Below, in pieces: positions 10,377 through 19,386 of a stretch of DNA of 64,000 bases (positions within the stretch are counted from its first letter, which is position 1; every line of letters starts with the position of its first letter). Source of the DNA: Natronospirales bacterium (GTDB lineage: Bacteria > Pseudomonadota > Gammaproteobacteria > Natronospirales > REEB76); NCBI GenBank assembly GCA_021816765.1, contig JAKAXB010000005.1, forward strand, positions 114,514-178,513, written 5' to 3'. The notes under the pieces were generated by a model. The model was not told where the DNA came from. It worked only from the letters and a program-made list of their open reading frames with translations, and ran no database searches. The position numbers and the translations under genes were made by a program.

Positions 10377-10386
10377 GTACACAAGC

Positions 10387-11430
10387 ATGCCGAGTGAACG
10401 CCTGATTACCGCGAAAAGCACCACCGAGGATGATGAGGCGCTGGACCGTGCTATCCGTCCGCGCACGCTTGCGGACTACATCGGTCAGCCGGCGGTGCGG
10501 GAGCAGATGGAGATTTTCATCCGTGCGGCCAAGAACCGCGGTGAAGCACTTGATCACGTACTCATCTTCGGTCCGCCGGGCCTTGGCAAGACCACCCTCG
10601 CGCACATCATCGCCCACGAGCTGGGCGTGAATCTGCGCCAGACCTCCGGACCGGTGCTGGAGCGCCCCGGCGATCTGGCGGCGCTGCTTACCAATCTGGA
10701 ACCACGCGATGTGCTGTTCGTGGACGAGATTCACCGCCTCAGCGCGGTGGTGGAGGAAGTGCTGTATCCGGCGCTGGAGGACTACAAGCTCGATATCATG
10801 ATCGGCGAGGGCCCGGCGGCACGCTCCATCAAATTGGACATCCCGCCATTCACGTTGGTGGGCGCCACCACGCGCGCGGGATTGCTGACCTCGCCGCTGC
10901 GCGACCGTTTCGGCATCGTGCAGCGCCTGGAGTTTTACAACCACGAGGAATTGACCCGCATCATCACGCGCTCGGCCCGCATTCTCGCCCTGAGCGTGGA
11001 TGCCGAGGGTGCGCGCGAGATTGCGGCGCGCTCCCGCGGCACGCCGCGCATCGCCAATCGCCTGCTCCGGCGCGTGCGCGATTTCGCCGAAGTGAAGGCG
11101 GACGGCAGGGTCACCGCCGGCATTGCCCACCAGGCCATGGACCTGCTGGACGTGGACGTACACGGCTTCGATATGCTGGACCGCAAGTTGCTCATGGCTG
11201 TCATCGAAAAATTCGACGGCGGCCCGGTGGGCGTGGACAGCCTTGCTGCCGCTATCGGTGAGGAGCGCGGCACCATCGAGGATGTGCTGGAGCCGTTCCT
11301 GATCCAGCAGGGGTTCCTGATGCGCACCGCCCGCGGGCGAGTGGCGACCAAGACCGCTTACCAGCACTTCGGCCTTGCGCCGCCGCCACGTGACCCTTCC
11401 GCGGACCTGTTCGACGCACGGCGGGAATAA
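10387..11430 (+). CDS. ruvB: Holliday junction branch-migration ATPase RuvB
   Basis: AAA+ motor of branch migration, 347 residues. It carries Walker [12 protein letters not shown], Walker [10 protein letters not shown], sensor 1 LVGATTRAG followed by the arginine-finger region [14 protein letters not shown], and a C-terminal winged-helix domain ending in the RTARGRVAT region. ATG 10387 was chosen because the protein then begins like other RuvBs (SERLITAKS). The in-frame TTG at 10357 overlaps ruvA coding sequence. The gene is part of ruvCAB and is followed by the Tol-Pal cluster. Confidence 0.97.
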   Translation: MPSERLITAKSTTEDDEALDRAIRPRTLADYIGQPAVREQMEIFIRAAKNRGEALDHVLIFGPPGLGKTTLAHIIAHELGVNLRQTSGPVLERPGDLAALLTNLEPRDVLFVDEIHRLSAVVEEVLYPALEDYKLDIMIGEGPAARSIKLDIPPFTLVGATTRAGLLTSPLRDRFGIVQRLEFYNHEELTRIITRSARILALSVDAEGAREIAARSRGTPRIANRLLRRVRDFAEVKADGRVTAGIAHQAMDLLDVDVHGFDMLDRKLLMAVIEKFDGGPVGVDSLAAAIGEERGTIEDVLEPFLIQQGFLMRTARGRVATKTAYQHFGLAPPPRDPSADLFDARRE

Positions 11431-11433
11431 AGC

Positions 11434-11904
11434 GTGATCAGGGCGGGAACCGAAAGCGGTACGCAAGGTCCCAGGACGGGGAAACCGGGCAAGGCGCCGC
11501 ACGCGGTCTTTACCTGGTCGGTGCGCGTGTACTACGAGGATACCGACCTGGGCGGTGTGGTGTATCACGCCAACTACCTTAAATTTCTGGAGCGGGCGCG
11601 CACCGAATGGTTACGCTATCTTGGCATCGAACAGGATGAACTGCGGGAACGTCTTGGTATCCAGTTTGTGGTCGTGGGCATCAAACTCGACTACCATCGG
11701 GCGGCGCGCTTTAATGACCAGCTTGCGGTAAGCGTGATGCTGGCCAGCATGCAGCGCGCCAGTCTGGTTTTCGCGCAAGATGTGCGTGCCGTATCGGCGG
11801 GTACCGCCTTGGTGTGTTCCGCCGAAGTGCGCGTTGCCTGCGTGGATAGCCTGAATTTCAAACCCAAACCCTTGCCACGGGAAATCGTGGCGGAGCTTGC
11901 ATAA
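11434..11904 (+). CDS. ybgC: Tol-Pal associated acyl-CoA thioesterase YbgC
   Basis: Hotdog-fold thioesterase of 156 residues, first gene of the classical Tol-Pal operon. The active-site signature YYEDTDLGGVVYHANYLKFL contains the catalytic Asp, followed by the conserved FLERARTEWLR. The start is GTG 11434; the first 25 or so residues (GTESGTQGPRTGKPGK) are a basic extension absent from shorter relatives, so a later start is conceivable, though I see no better codon before VYYEDTD. It ends immediately before the tolQ ATG. Confidence 0.92.
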   Translation: MIRAGTESGTQGPRTGKPGKAPHAVFTWSVRVYYEDTDLGGVVYHANYLKFLERARTEWLRYLGIEQDELRERLGIQFVVVGIKLDYHRAARFNDQLAVSVMLASMQRASLVFAQDVRAVSAGTALVCSAEVRVACVDSLNFKPKPLPREIVAELA

Positions 11905-12591
11905 ATGAACGGTCAAGAATCCTTCCTTGAGATTGCCTTGCATGCCAGCCTGGTGGTGAAATGTGTGCTGTTGATCCTGGTGGCTGCCTCACTGGCCTCT
12001 TGGGCAGTGATTTTCCGCAAGCACCGCATGCTCAAAGAAGCGCGTGCCGCCACGGATACCTTCGAAAAGCGCTTCTGGTCGGGGGGCGAGATCGCTTCCA
12101 TCTATAAGGAAATCAGCGGTTCGGGCGCCGAGAGCGGCATGGAAAGCATCTTCGAGGCGGGTTTCAGCGAATTTGCGCGGCTGCGCAAGCAGAGCGATGA
12201 ACAGGCGCAGATTATCGAAGGCTCGCGTCGCGCCATGCGCGTGGCACAGATTCGTGAAGTGGATCGTCTGGAAGAAAATCTCGCATTCCTGGCCACCGTG
12301 GGGTCCACCAGCCCTTATATCGGCCTGTTCGGTACCGTGTGGGGCATCATGAATGCATTTCATGGTCTCGGCAACGTACAGCAGGCCACTATTGCCATGG
12401 TGGCTCCCGGCATTTCCGAGGCGCTCATCGCCACCGCCATGGGCCTGTTTGCGGCCATTCCCGCGGTGATTGCCTACAACCGCTTTGCCAATCAGGTGGA
12501 GCGCCTGGAAACCCGTTTTGACGGGTTCCTCGATGAGTTTTCCACCATCCTGCAGCGGCACGTGGGTACGCGTACCGCCCCCCACGGGTAA
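11905..12591 (+). CDS. tolQ: Tol-Pal system proton channel subunit TolQ
   Basis: Inner-membrane protein of the TolQRA motor that uses the proton gradient to drive outer-membrane constriction at division. The 228-residue protein has three membrane segments: about 17-40, then a pair in the C-terminal half around VGSTSPYIGLFGTVWGIM and EALIATAMGLFAAIPAVIAYN. These are the MotA/TolQ/ExbB signatures. It starts directly after the ybgC stop and is followed by tolR after 5 bases. Confidence 0.96.
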   Translation: MNGQESFLEIALHASLVVKCVLLILVAASLASWAVIFRKHRMLKEARAATDTFEKRFWSGGEIASIYKEISGSGAESGMESIFEAGFSEFARLRKQSDEQAQIIEGSRRAMRVAQIREVDRLEENLAFLATVGSTSPYIGLFGTVWGIMNAFHGLGNVQQATIAMVAPGISEALIATAMGLFAAIPAVIAYNRFANQVERLETRFDGFLDEFSTILQRHVGTRTAPHG

Positions 12592-12596
12592 CGATC

Positions 12597-13052
12597 ATGG
12601 CCGGACGGCACAGCAAGCGGCGTTTGATGAGCGAGATCAATGTCGTGCCTTATATTGACGTGATGCTGGTATTGCTGATCATCTTCATGGTGACAGCGCC
12701 GTTGTTGTCACAGGGTGTGAAGGTCAGTCTGCCAAGGGCCAGTGCCAGGCCGCTCGACCTTAAAGCCAACGAGACACCGGTGATCCTGACGGTGAATGCC
12801 TCCGGCCAGTATTTTCTCAATATCGGCGCGCACCCCGATCAGCCGCTCGATGCGAGTCACGTTGTTGCGCTGGTCAAGGCCGTACTCACGCTCAAGCCGG
12901 GAACACACGTGCTGGTGCGCGGTGACAAGGACGCCCGCTATGACGCGGTGTTGCGCGGCATGACGCTGTTGCAGGCTGCCGGGGCGCCGAGCGTGGGCCT
13001 TGAAACCAATCCCAACAATCCGCCGCGGGTGGAAGTCAACGGCAGGCATTAA
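12597..13052 (+). CDS. tolR: Tol-Pal system protein TolR
   Basis: ExbD/TolR family subunit of 151 residues: a short cytoplasmic N-terminus (RHSKRRLMSEINVVPYIDV), one membrane helix (MLVLLIIFMVTAPLL) and a periplasmic domain that contacts peptidoglycan. The conserved Asp in YIDVMLVLL is the expected proton-path residue. The stop shares one base with the tolA start (TAATG). Confidence 0.96.
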   Translation: MAGRHSKRRLMSEINVVPYIDVMLVLLIIFMVTAPLLSQGVKVSLPRASARPLDLKANETPVILTVNASGQYFLNIGAHPDQPLDASHVVALVKAVLTLKPGTHVLVRGDKDARYDAVLRGMTLLQAAGAPSVGLETNPNNPPRVEVNGRH

Positions 13053-13876
13053 TGGAAACCATTGTGGAAACCGGCAGACAGCGCCTGATGCCCTGGGTTT
13101 ACTCGCTATTGTTGCACGCGGCTTTTCTGATGCTGCTGGTGCTGAGTATCCACTGGACCAATTCCACCCTGCCGTCACTGGGGGGCAAGAGCCGGACGGC
13201 CAAGCCGGTGCAGGCCACGGTGGTGGACCAATCCCTGATCCGGCAGCAGATGGCGATACTGCAGGCCCAGGAGCGGCAGAAGCGGGATGCACAGCAGAAA
13301 CTGCTGCAGCAGGCGGCCGCCGCCAGGACGGAACGGAAACAGGAAGAACAGAAGGTCGCTCAGCTCAAGCAACAGCAGCAGGCCGCCCAGCAGGCCCTGA
13401 ACCAGAAGCTGGCAGGCCTGCAACAGCAGGCCCAGGCGGAGCAGGCGAAGGTGGCAGCCTTGAAGGCCGCGGAGGCCAAAGCGGCGATGCAGGCCAGGAA
13501 GCGCCAGAGTGCCGAGGCGGCGCGCCGACGGGCGCAGTTGCAAAGGGAAATCGCCGTGGAAGAGCGTGCCCGGGATGCACGGTTGGCATCTCTTCTGCAA
13601 CAATACAAGGCCTTGATTGAACAGAAAGTACAGAGCAATTGGATTGAACCGGCCACGGTCCCCGCCAACCTGAGCTGCAAGCTGCAAGTTGAGCAGGTAC
13701 CGGGTGGCACAGTGACGAATGTGCAAGTGCTCTCCTGTAATGGGGATGATGCGGTGCGCCAGTCCATCAAGACGGCGGTATACCGTTCTTCACCCCTGCC
13801 GCCGCCACCGGATCCCTCGCTGTTTGATCGCAACCTGGTGTTCACGTTTCAACCGCAAAACAATCCCGGCAAGTAA
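13052..13876 (+). CDS. tolA: Tol-Pal system protein TolA
   Basis: Periplasm-spanning arm of the Tol motor, 274 residues. It has an N-terminal membrane helix at about 14-35 (VYSLLLHAAFLMLLVLSIH). A long Gln/Ala/Lys-rich coiled coil follows at about 65-175 (for example LKQQQQAAQQALNQKLAG). The C-terminal globular domain carries the conserved disulfide cysteines (LSCKLQVEQ and VLSCNGDD) and the ending FTFQPQ. Length and order are typical. The low-complexity middle is expected for the family rather than an anomaly. Confidence 0.95.
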   Translation: METIVETGRQRLMPWVYSLLLHAAFLMLLVLSIHWTNSTLPSLGGKSRTAKPVQATVVDQSLIRQQMAILQAQERQKRDAQQKLLQQAAAARTERKQEEQKVAQLKQQQQAAQQALNQKLAGLQQQAQAEQAKVAALKAAEAKAAMQARKRQSAEAARRRAQLQREIAVEERARDARLASLLQQYKALIEQKVQSNWIEPATVPANLSCKLQVEQVPGGTVTNVQVLSCNGDDAVRQSIKTAVYRSSPLPPPPDPSLFDRNLVFTFQPQNNPGK

Positions 13877-13879
13877 TTT

Positions 13880-15190
13880 ATGTTACGTAAATTCTTACTG
13901 ATTCTTGGTCTGGCACTGCTGCCACTGGCGGCATCACGGGCGACCCTTGAAATCGTCATCACCCATGGCGTGAGCACTGCGGCACCGGTAGCCATTGTGC
14001 CGTTTGCCTGGGAAGTGCAGGGATCGCCACCGGCCACGGATGTGGCGGCGGTGGTGAGCGCGGACTTGACGCGCAGCGGCCGTTTCAAGGCGATTCCTGT
14101 CAAATCCATGCTGGAGAAACCCACCGAGGCGAGCGCCATCAATTTCATCAACTGGCGCGTGCTCGGTGTGGATGATCTGGTCATCGGCCGTATCAAGGCC
14201 GCCGGCTCAGGCAATCTGCAGGTGGAGTTTCAGCTCTTCAACGTGTACACCGGCCGGCAGCTTTTGGGGTTGGGCGTACTCACACCGCCGCAGAATCTGC
14301 GCTGGACCGCCCACAAGGTCAGTGATCTGATTTATCAGAAGCTCACCGGTCAGCGCGGTGCCTTTGCCACACGCATTGCCTACGTGAAGGTTTTGAGAAC
14401 GTCCGGCAAGCACAGCCATTATGCACTGGTGGTGGCGGATTCGGACGGATTTGATCCGCAGACGGTGTTCAGTTCCAACGAACCCATCATGTCTCCGGAC
14501 TGGTCACCGGATGGCAAAGACCTCGCTTATGTTTCATTCGAGAATCAACGCCAGGCCATTTATATCCAGGACATTTATACGGGCCGGCGCCAACTTATTT
14601 CCGAGCGACGGGGTATCAACAGCGCGCCGGTGTTTTCGCCGGATGGCAAGTCGCTGGCCATGGTGTTGTCGTCGTCACCCGACAATCCGGATATTTATGT
14701 CATGAACCTGGCGACCCGTGCGCTGCGGCGCATTACCCATTCGGACGCCATTGATACTGAACCAGCCTGGTCACCTGACGGTCAAAGCCTGTACTTCACT
14801 TCCGACCGGGGAGGCAGCCCGCAGATCTACAAGGTGAACCTCAATGGCGGCAGGCCGCAACGCATCACCTTTGACGGCAGCTACAATGCCCGGGCGCGTA
14901 TCTCACCGGATGGCCATACACTGGCCATGGTGCATCGCGAGAACGGCCATCTGCGCATTGCAGTCATGAATCTCAGTACCGGAGCCTTGCTGACCTTGAC
15001 GGACGGTGATTTGGATAAATCGCCCAGCTTTGCACCCAACGGCAGCATGATTATCTATGAGGCAACTTATCGCGGGCAGGGGGTACTCAAGGAGGTTTCA
15101 GTGGATGGCCAAGTGCGCGAACGCTTGTCGGAAACCCAACCCGATGTGAGTGTGCATATGCCCGTTTGGGGGCCATTTCTGTCACAATAG
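13880..15190 (+). CDS. tolB: Tol-Pal system periplasmic beta-propeller TolB
   Basis: Periplasmic protein of 436 residues that binds Pal. It has a signal peptide (LRKFLLILGLALLPLAASRA), an N-terminal alpha/beta domain at about 25-165, and a six-bladed WD40-like propeller. The propeller repeats carry the signature SPDG (MSPDWSPDGKDLAYVS, FSPDGKSLAMVL, AWSPDGQSLYFTSDRGG). The residues following the signal peptide (TLEIVITHG) include the region that reaches into the TolA and Pal interaction. It starts 3 bases after tolA. Confidence 0.96.
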   Translation: MLRKFLLILGLALLPLAASRATLEIVITHGVSTAAPVAIVPFAWEVQGSPPATDVAAVVSADLTRSGRFKAIPVKSMLEKPTEASAINFINWRVLGVDDLVIGRIKAAGSGNLQVEFQLFNVYTGRQLLGLGVLTPPQNLRWTAHKVSDLIYQKLTGQRGAFATRIAYVKVLRTSGKHSHYALVVADSDGFDPQTVFSSNEPIMSPDWSPDGKDLAYVSFENQRQAIYIQDIYTGRRQLISERRGINSAPVFSPDGKSLAMVLSSSPDNPDIYVMNLATRALRRITHSDAIDTEPAWSPDGQSLYFTSDRGGSPQIYKVNLNGGRPQRITFDGSYNARARISPDGHTLAMVHRENGHLRIAVMNLSTGALLTLTDGDLDKSPSFAPNGSMIIYEATYRGQGVLKEVSVDGQVRERLSETQPDVSVHMPVWGPFLSQ

Positions 15191-15242
15191 TCCGAAGAAT
15201 GCCGGCTGAAAACGATCAATTGCATTGATGAGGAGACAAGTC

Positions 15243-15773
15243 ATGAAAGTTCTGCGTTACAGTCTCATGCTGCTGGCGGTGGCAGTGTTTGTTGCGGGCT
15301 GCGCCAAAACGGTGCAACCGGTTACGGCACCACCCGCAACCACTGCGGCACCCGCCGCGACCGCGGCGTCAACCACATCCACGGCGGCGGCGCCGGTCCA
15401 GGCGCAAATCAGCCCCCTGGATGACTCCAACAATATTCTCTACAAGAAGGTTGTATATTTTGATTTCGACAAGAGCAACATCAAGCCGGAATTTCTGGAC
15501 ATGCTCACGGCCCACGCCAAATACCTGATCGCCCACCCGAACCAGAAGATCCGCATTGAAGGCTATACCGACGAACGCGGCACCTGGGAATATAACATTG
15601 CATTGGGCGACCGCCGCGCCCAATCCGTGCGTCGCTTCCTGTTGTTCCAGGGTGTAAACCCCGACCAGATCAGCACCATCAGCTATGGCGAAGCCCATGC
15701 GGTCTGCCATGAACATACCCGGGCCTGCTGGGCGAAGAATCGTCGTGCGGTTCTCGTGTACCTGAACCAATGA
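15243..15773 (+). CDS. pal: Peptidoglycan-associated lipoprotein Pal
   Basis: Outer-membrane lipoprotein that anchors the outer membrane to peptidoglycan. The 176-residue protein has a signal peptide with lipobox VAGC. An Ala/Thr/Pro linker follows. The OmpA-like domain starts with VVYFDFDKSNIKPEF and contains the diaminopimelate-binding region IEGYTDERGTWEYNIALGDRR. ATG 15243 follows AGGAGA at a good distance; the TTG at 15225 in frame would place extra residues before the signal peptide. One oddity is the C-terminal ARACWAKNRRAVLVY with an added Cys pair (AVCHEHTRACW), which could form a disulfide. Confidence 0.95.
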   Translation: MKVLRYSLMLLAVAVFVAGCAKTVQPVTAPPATTAAPAATAASTTSTAAAPVQAQISPLDDSNNILYKKVVYFDFDKSNIKPEFLDMLTAHAKYLIAHPNQKIRIEGYTDERGTWEYNIALGDRRAQSVRRFLLFQGVNPDQISTISYGEAHAVCHEHTRACWAKNRRAVLVYLNQ

Positions 15774-16573
15774 AAATGCGCTTCCCAATAGGCATGGCAG
15801 CAGGGCTGGCCGCCCTGCTGGCCGGGTGCAGCACCATGGTGCGTCATGATGACCCGGTGTATATCCGCCAGCAGCAGCTGGAGGCGCGTGTTGACCGGCT
15901 GGATCAGGTGCTCAGCAATCACAGCCTGGTGGATCTGTCGCAACGTCTGGACAACTTGCAGGGACAGGTGAATCAGTTGCGCGGTGACGCGCAGGTGCTG
16001 CAGCACGATCAGGAACTCACCAACAAGCAACAGCGGGATCTGTATTCTGATCTGAACAAACGTCTGCAAAAACTGGAACTGGGCTTGAGCAACGCTGCGG
16101 CGGCGACCCAGGTTCCGGCTGCGGGTACTGGTGGCGCTGTTGCCGCAACAGCGCCGGCGGCTAATGTCAATGGTGCAACTGTGACTGGCGGGGATCAGGC
16201 GGCCTACCAGCAGACGTTCAATCTCCTGAAGCAGGGCCGTTATGAAGATGCCATCAACGGCTTCACCAATTTCATCCAGAAATATCCGCAGAGTTCGTTG
16301 GTGCCGAACGCGGAATTCTGGATGGGTGAGGCCCATTATCAGATGAGCGACTTCCATGGCGCGCTGGTCAACTACCAGGCGGTGATGCAGGGCTATCCGA
16401 ATTCCAACAAGGCACCGGACGCACTGCTCAAGATTGGTTATGCCCAGTACGAGTTGCGGCATTACCAGGCGGCACGCAAGACGCTGGATAGCGTGATCCG
16501 GCAATACCCCGGCAGCAATGTGGCGCGGCTTGCCAGGCAGCGTTTGGAGCGCATGCGTAAAGAGGGTCATTGA
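15770..16573 (+). CDS. cpoB: Cell division coordinator CpoB / YbgF
   Basis: Periplasmic TPR protein of 267 residues linking Tol to peptidoglycan synthesis. It has an N-terminal export signal with a lipobox-like LLAGC, so unlike the Escherichia coli protein it might be lipid-anchored. A trimerising coiled coil spans about 38-105, followed by an Ala-rich linker and three TPR units in the C-terminal 130 residues (YQQTFNLLKQGRYEDAINGF, PNAEFWMGEAHYQMSDFHGA, PDALLKIGYAQYELRHYQAA). Its ATG overlaps the pal stop (ATGA), closing the tol operon. Confidence 0.93.
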   Translation: MKMRFPIGMAAGLAALLAGCSTMVRHDDPVYIRQQQLEARVDRLDQVLSNHSLVDLSQRLDNLQGQVNQLRGDAQVLQHDQELTNKQQRDLYSDLNKRLQKLELGLSNAAAATQVPAAGTGGAVAATAPAANVNGATVTGGDQAAYQQTFNLLKQGRYEDAINGFTNFIQKYPQSSLVPNAEFWMGEAHYQMSDFHGALVNYQAVMQGYPNSNKAPDALLKIGYAQYELRHYQAARKTLDSVIRQYPGSNVARLARQRLERMRKEGH

Positions 16574-16592
16574 TCGCTTGAATTCTTCCGCC

Positions 16593-17273
16593 ATGCCGCA
16601 GGCAAAGTCACACCGCGATGCAGTGCCGGCGGAGCGGCGTCTGCGGATCACCGAGATTTTCTATTCAATCCAGGGCGAAGCGAACAGCGTCGGCTGGCCT
16701 ACGGTGTTTGTGCGCCTTACCGGCTGTCCACTACGTTGTCAGTACTGCGATACCGCCTATGCCTTTCATGGCGGGGAATGGCTGAGTCTCGATGAGATCG
16801 GGCGCAAGGTGGCGCGCTACACGCCGCAGCATGTGACTGTAACCGGCGGAGAGCCGCTGGCGCAAAGGAATTGTACGGAGTTGCTCACGCGTCTGTGTAA
16901 TGACGGTTACCTGGTTTCCATTGAGACCGGCGGTGCGTTGCCGATACGGGATATTGATTCGCGTGTGACCCGTGTCCTGGACCTGAAAACTCCAGGCTCC
17001 GGTGAATGTGACCGGAATCTGTATACGAATATTTCCGAGTTGCAGGCGAAGGACCAAGTGAAATTTGTCATCTGCGACCGTGCTGATTATACATGGTCGC
17101 GACAGGTGCTTGAGAAGTACCGGCTGGCAGATCGTTGCCAGGTACTGTTCTCGCCGAGCCACGAGCAACTCAAGCCGGTGGAACTGGCGGACTGGATTCT
17201 TGCCGACCGGCTGCCAGTGCGCTTGCAGGTGCAGCTGCATAAATATCTCTGGGGCAATGCGCCTGGTCATTAG
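16593..17273 (+). CDS. queE: 7-carboxy-7-deazaguanine synthase QueE
   Basis: Radical-SAM enzyme making 7-carboxy-7-deazaguanine in the queuosine pathway. The 226-residue protein has the start ITEIFYSIQGEANSVGWPT and the 4Fe-4S cysteine motif CPLRCQYC with a following DTAYAF. The SAM-binding GGEP appears in VTVTGGEPLAQ. I prefer ATG 16593, although in-frame TTG 16578 and an earlier start at 16518 that would overlap cpoB are possible. It is followed after 18 bases by queC, the next but one enzyme of the same pathway. The family needs Mg and acts as a dimer. Confidence 0.94.
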   Translation: MPQAKSHRDAVPAERRLRITEIFYSIQGEANSVGWPTVFVRLTGCPLRCQYCDTAYAFHGGEWLSLDEIGRKVARYTPQHVTVTGGEPLAQRNCTELLTRLCNDGYLVSIETGGALPIRDIDSRVTRVLDLKTPGSGECDRNLYTNISELQAKDQVKFVICDRADYTWSRQVLEKYRLADRCQVLFSPSHEQLKPVELADWILADRLPVRLQVQLHKYLWGNAPGH

Positions 17274-17291
17274 AGAGCGCGCGCCGGTTTT

Positions 17292-17960
17292 ATGAAGAAA
17301 GCAGTCGTCCTGGTATCGGGTGGGCTTGATTCTGCTACCACACTTGCAATAGCCAAAAGCACGGGCTATGCGTGCTATGCGCTGAGCTTTGCTTACGGCC
17401 AGCGTCACCGCGCCGAACTCGCCGCCGCTGTGCGGGTGGCGCAGGTGCTCGGCGCGGTCGAGCACAAGACGATTGCACTGGATCTCTCCGGTATCGGCGG
17501 CTCAGCGCTTACGGATATGCATATAGCGGTACCGGATCATCCTTCTGCCGACATTCCGGTCACCTACGTCCCGGCGCGCAACAGCATATTCCTGGCGGTA
17601 GCCTTGGGATGGGCGGAAGTTCTGGGTGCGCAGGATATTTTCATAGGCGTGAATGCGGTGGATTACTCCGGCTATCCGGATTGCCGTCCGGAATTCGTTG
17701 CCGCTTTTGAGCGGCTGGCTTCGCTGGGTACCAGGGCGGGAGTGGAGGGCAAACCCTTTCACATCCATGCGCCGCTGATGCGGTTCTCCAAGGCCGACAT
17801 CATCCGTCGCGGTATGGCCTTGGGGGTGGATTATTCCCTCACCGTATCCTGCTATGCGGCGGACGGGCACGGTCGTGCCTGTGGAGTGTGTGACAGCTGC
17901 CGGTTACGCAGTCAGGGCTTTGTGGAGGCGGGCGTCCCGGATCCCGCTATTTATCGTTAA
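17292..17960 (+). CDS. queC: 7-cyano-7-deazaguanine synthase QueC
   Basis: ATP-dependent ligase that converts carboxy-deazaguanine to preQ0. The 222-residue protein has the PP-loop [12 protein letters not shown] near the N-terminus, [23 protein letters not shown], the substrate-contacting [17 protein letters not shown], and a zinc site formed by cysteines in [20 protein letters not shown]. The arrangement queE-queC directly after tol-pal-cpoB and before tRNA-Lys is the one known in Pseudomonas. Confidence 0.96.
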   Translation: MKKAVVLVSGGLDSATTLAIAKSTGYACYALSFAYGQRHRAELAAAVRVAQVLGAVEHKTIALDLSGIGGSALTDMHIAVPDHPSADIPVTYVPARNSIFLAVALGWAEVLGAQDIFIGVNAVDYSGYPDCRPEFVAAFERLASLGTRAGVEGKPFHIHAPLMRFSKADIIRRGMALGVDYSLTVSCYAADGHGRACGVCDSCRLRSQGFVEAGVPDPAIYR

Positions 17961-17964
17961 AAAG

Positions 17965-17992
17965 TTGTAATTCGGCGCGTTTTCGCTATCAT
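17965..17992 (+). promoter_or_regulatory. Likely promoter of tRNA-Lys
   Basis: TTGTAA at 17965-17970 and TATCAT at 17987-17992 are separated by 16 bases, giving a plausible sigma-70 promoter whose start would lie about 25 bases before the tRNA. The following GCGCCACCCC resembles a GC-rich discriminator, as expected for stable-RNA genes. This is a reading by eye. Confidence 0.5.
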
Positions 17993-18024
17993 GCGCCACC
18001 CCTGCGTAAAATCATTTCTGTATC

Positions 18025-18100
18025 GGGCCGTTAGCTCAGTTGGTAGAGCAGCTGGCTTTTAACCAGTTGGTCGGGCGTTCGAGTCGCCCACGGCCCACCA
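18025..18100 (+). tRNA. tRNA-Lys (anticodon TTT)
   Basis: A 76-base cloverleaf. The 7-bp acceptor stem is GGGCCGT/ACGGCCC, the D stem GCTC/GAGC, the anticodon stem GCTGG/CCAGT with loop CTTTTAA, and the T stem GGGCG/CGCCC with loop TTCGAGT. CCA is encoded. The anticodon TTT reads AAA/AAG lysine codons. It follows the tol-que block, the position also known in Pseudomonas. I looked for a second copy of its 3' end in the window, as expected if an island had integrated here, and did not find one. Confidence 0.97.
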
Positions 18101-18984
18101 ATACCCTCCATTTAGACCAGGCTTTTGTTGCGCTCCTGCACCACAGGTGCTGCAGGTACCCCCCCGCGCTTTGCAAGCGGATATCACGCTATGAAGTATG
18201 GCATTGGCCCGCCTCTGCAGCCACTGCGTCCGGTTTCCCTTATGCATGAAGGTTTGCTGAGTTCTGGAAGCGCCGGTTTTGAGCGCGCCAGCGCAGCGAA
18301 AGCCCGTGATGATTATCGTGATTATGGCGTTGTATTGCTGCCATGAAAAGGGAGAGGCAGGGTGCGTTTAATTGATGACGTATTTGCATGGGAACTTTCT
18401 CATGATTGGTCATACTAACAGTTTCGTGAAAAGGCCATGAATGACTTTATGTCACTCAAAAACAGGAAGTGCGATTTCCGGTTTTCTGCATTTTTCAATC
18501 AATTCTCCTGATTGAAAATGCCTAATCTCACCGACCGCGCCTTTCTGGTCGCGTCGGTAACGTCGAAGGCTCCGTTTCCTGCGGAGTCACGCGGAAGCGT
18601 ATTCCGCGCCATTGTGTGACAGGCTAGTCAGATTGTGCCTAAAAACCTGCTGATTGCAGCCACGACCGAATGCATCGTGTGGTGTTGCGTCACGTTCTAC
18701 GCACGCATCACTGGTTTTGTAGAGCGGAAACCACGGTAGCAGATTCTGCGATTTTGCCCCTCATATCGCAACCAAATTGAGTGCAGAGATTGACAGGCCG
18801 CCAGTGTGGTTCTCAGACGATGAGCGAAGATCGTGTTGTTGATTGGCGATAGGGCTTGAGACAGCGCCTGAAGCAGCGAACTCGCTTAACCGTCTCGTGT
18901 TGCGCCTGCGGCTGGGCATGATCACAGAAACAGAAATGGTTTTCGGATCAACTTTGACGAAGTGAAGTATAGAGGAGAGCTGAT
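18101..18984. other. Gene-poor region (884 bases) after tRNA-Lys
   Basis: No open frame here looks like a gene: the available ones are short, lack good ribosome sites and carry no motif I recognise. By eye the base composition is lower in GC than the operons on the left. The only ordered structure I see is the hairpin row at 18492-18607. The region may be decayed foreign DNA downstream of a tRNA, or a non-coding RNA locus; nothing visible decides between these. Confidence 0.5.
18492..18607. repeat. Four consecutive inverted repeats (possible structured RNA)
   Basis: Four stem-loops follow each other within 116 bases. Stem 1 is TTTTCAATCA (18492-18501) with TGATTGAAAA (18509-18518), ten perfect pairs. 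Stem 2 is ACCGA-CGCG (18530-18539, one bulged C) with CGCGTCGGT (18550-18558). Stem 3 is GGCTCCG (18568-18574) with CGGAGTC (18582-18588), with one G-T pair. Stem 4 is GCGGAA (18591-18596) with TTCCGC (18602-18607). None is followed by a T-run, so simple terminators are unlikely. Confidence 0.5.
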
Positions 18985-19386
18985 ATGAGGATTACGTTTC
19001 GCAAACTGGCCATCACTTTATCCTTGGTTTTTGGTGTTGCCGTCATGGCACTTATCTTTCTGCACTTACATACCAGCGCCCCCCAGCAGGGTAATGCAGC
19101 GTTACGGGTGGAATGCACCACCGGGAAACGGGATGCGGGCTGTGCAAGCAACGGGTCGGTGATTCAGCTCGGCGCTATCGTCGTGACACCCACCCAGGCT
19201 GAACAGCGTTATCTTGCATCTCACGGCATGACCCCGAAGGCGAACCTGGGTGGAAGTACGGCGACACCGTTGGCGGATATGGCAGCCCCCGGGGTCGCTG
19301 GCAATGCGATGCCGATACCCAGAGAGGGCCGGCATACTGACCTCTTGTCGGCAAGACAAACCGCGCATGCGCCGGCAGCCGCTTGA
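18985..19386 (+). CDS. Hypothetical small membrane-anchored or secreted protein
   Basis: A 133-residue protein I do not recognise. It begins MRITFRKLAITLS and has one hydrophobic segment at about 9-27, consistent with a signal anchor or signal peptide. The remainder is soluble, with two cysteines (VECTTGKRDAGCASNG) that could form a disulfide, and a Pro/Ala-rich end. A strong GGAGAG ribosome site lies 7 bases before ATG, which is why I accept it as a gene. It stands alone between the hairpin region and the aldolase. No function can be proposed. Confidence 0.55.
   Translation: MRITFRKLAITLSLVFGVAVMALIFLHLHTSAPQQGNAALRVECTTGKRDAGCASNGSVIQLGAIVVTPTQAEQRYLASHGMTPKANLGGSTATPLADMAAPGVAGNAMPIPREGRHTDLLSARQTAHAPAAA

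Noticed and set aside
10336..11568. 410-codon open frame on the minus strand opposite ruvB
   Set aside because: It lies antisense to a complete ruvB and ybgC. GC-rich codon usage leaves the opposite strand open, and the protein (His/Arg-rich without motifs) resembles no family.
13250..13580. Low-complexity Gln/Ala repeat in tolA as a novel repeat
   Set aside because: This is the normal coiled-coil domain of TolA.
18025..18100. tRNA-Lys as an integration site for an island
   Set aside because: No integrase gene follows and no second copy of the tRNA 3' end was found in the window, although the region after it is gene-poor.
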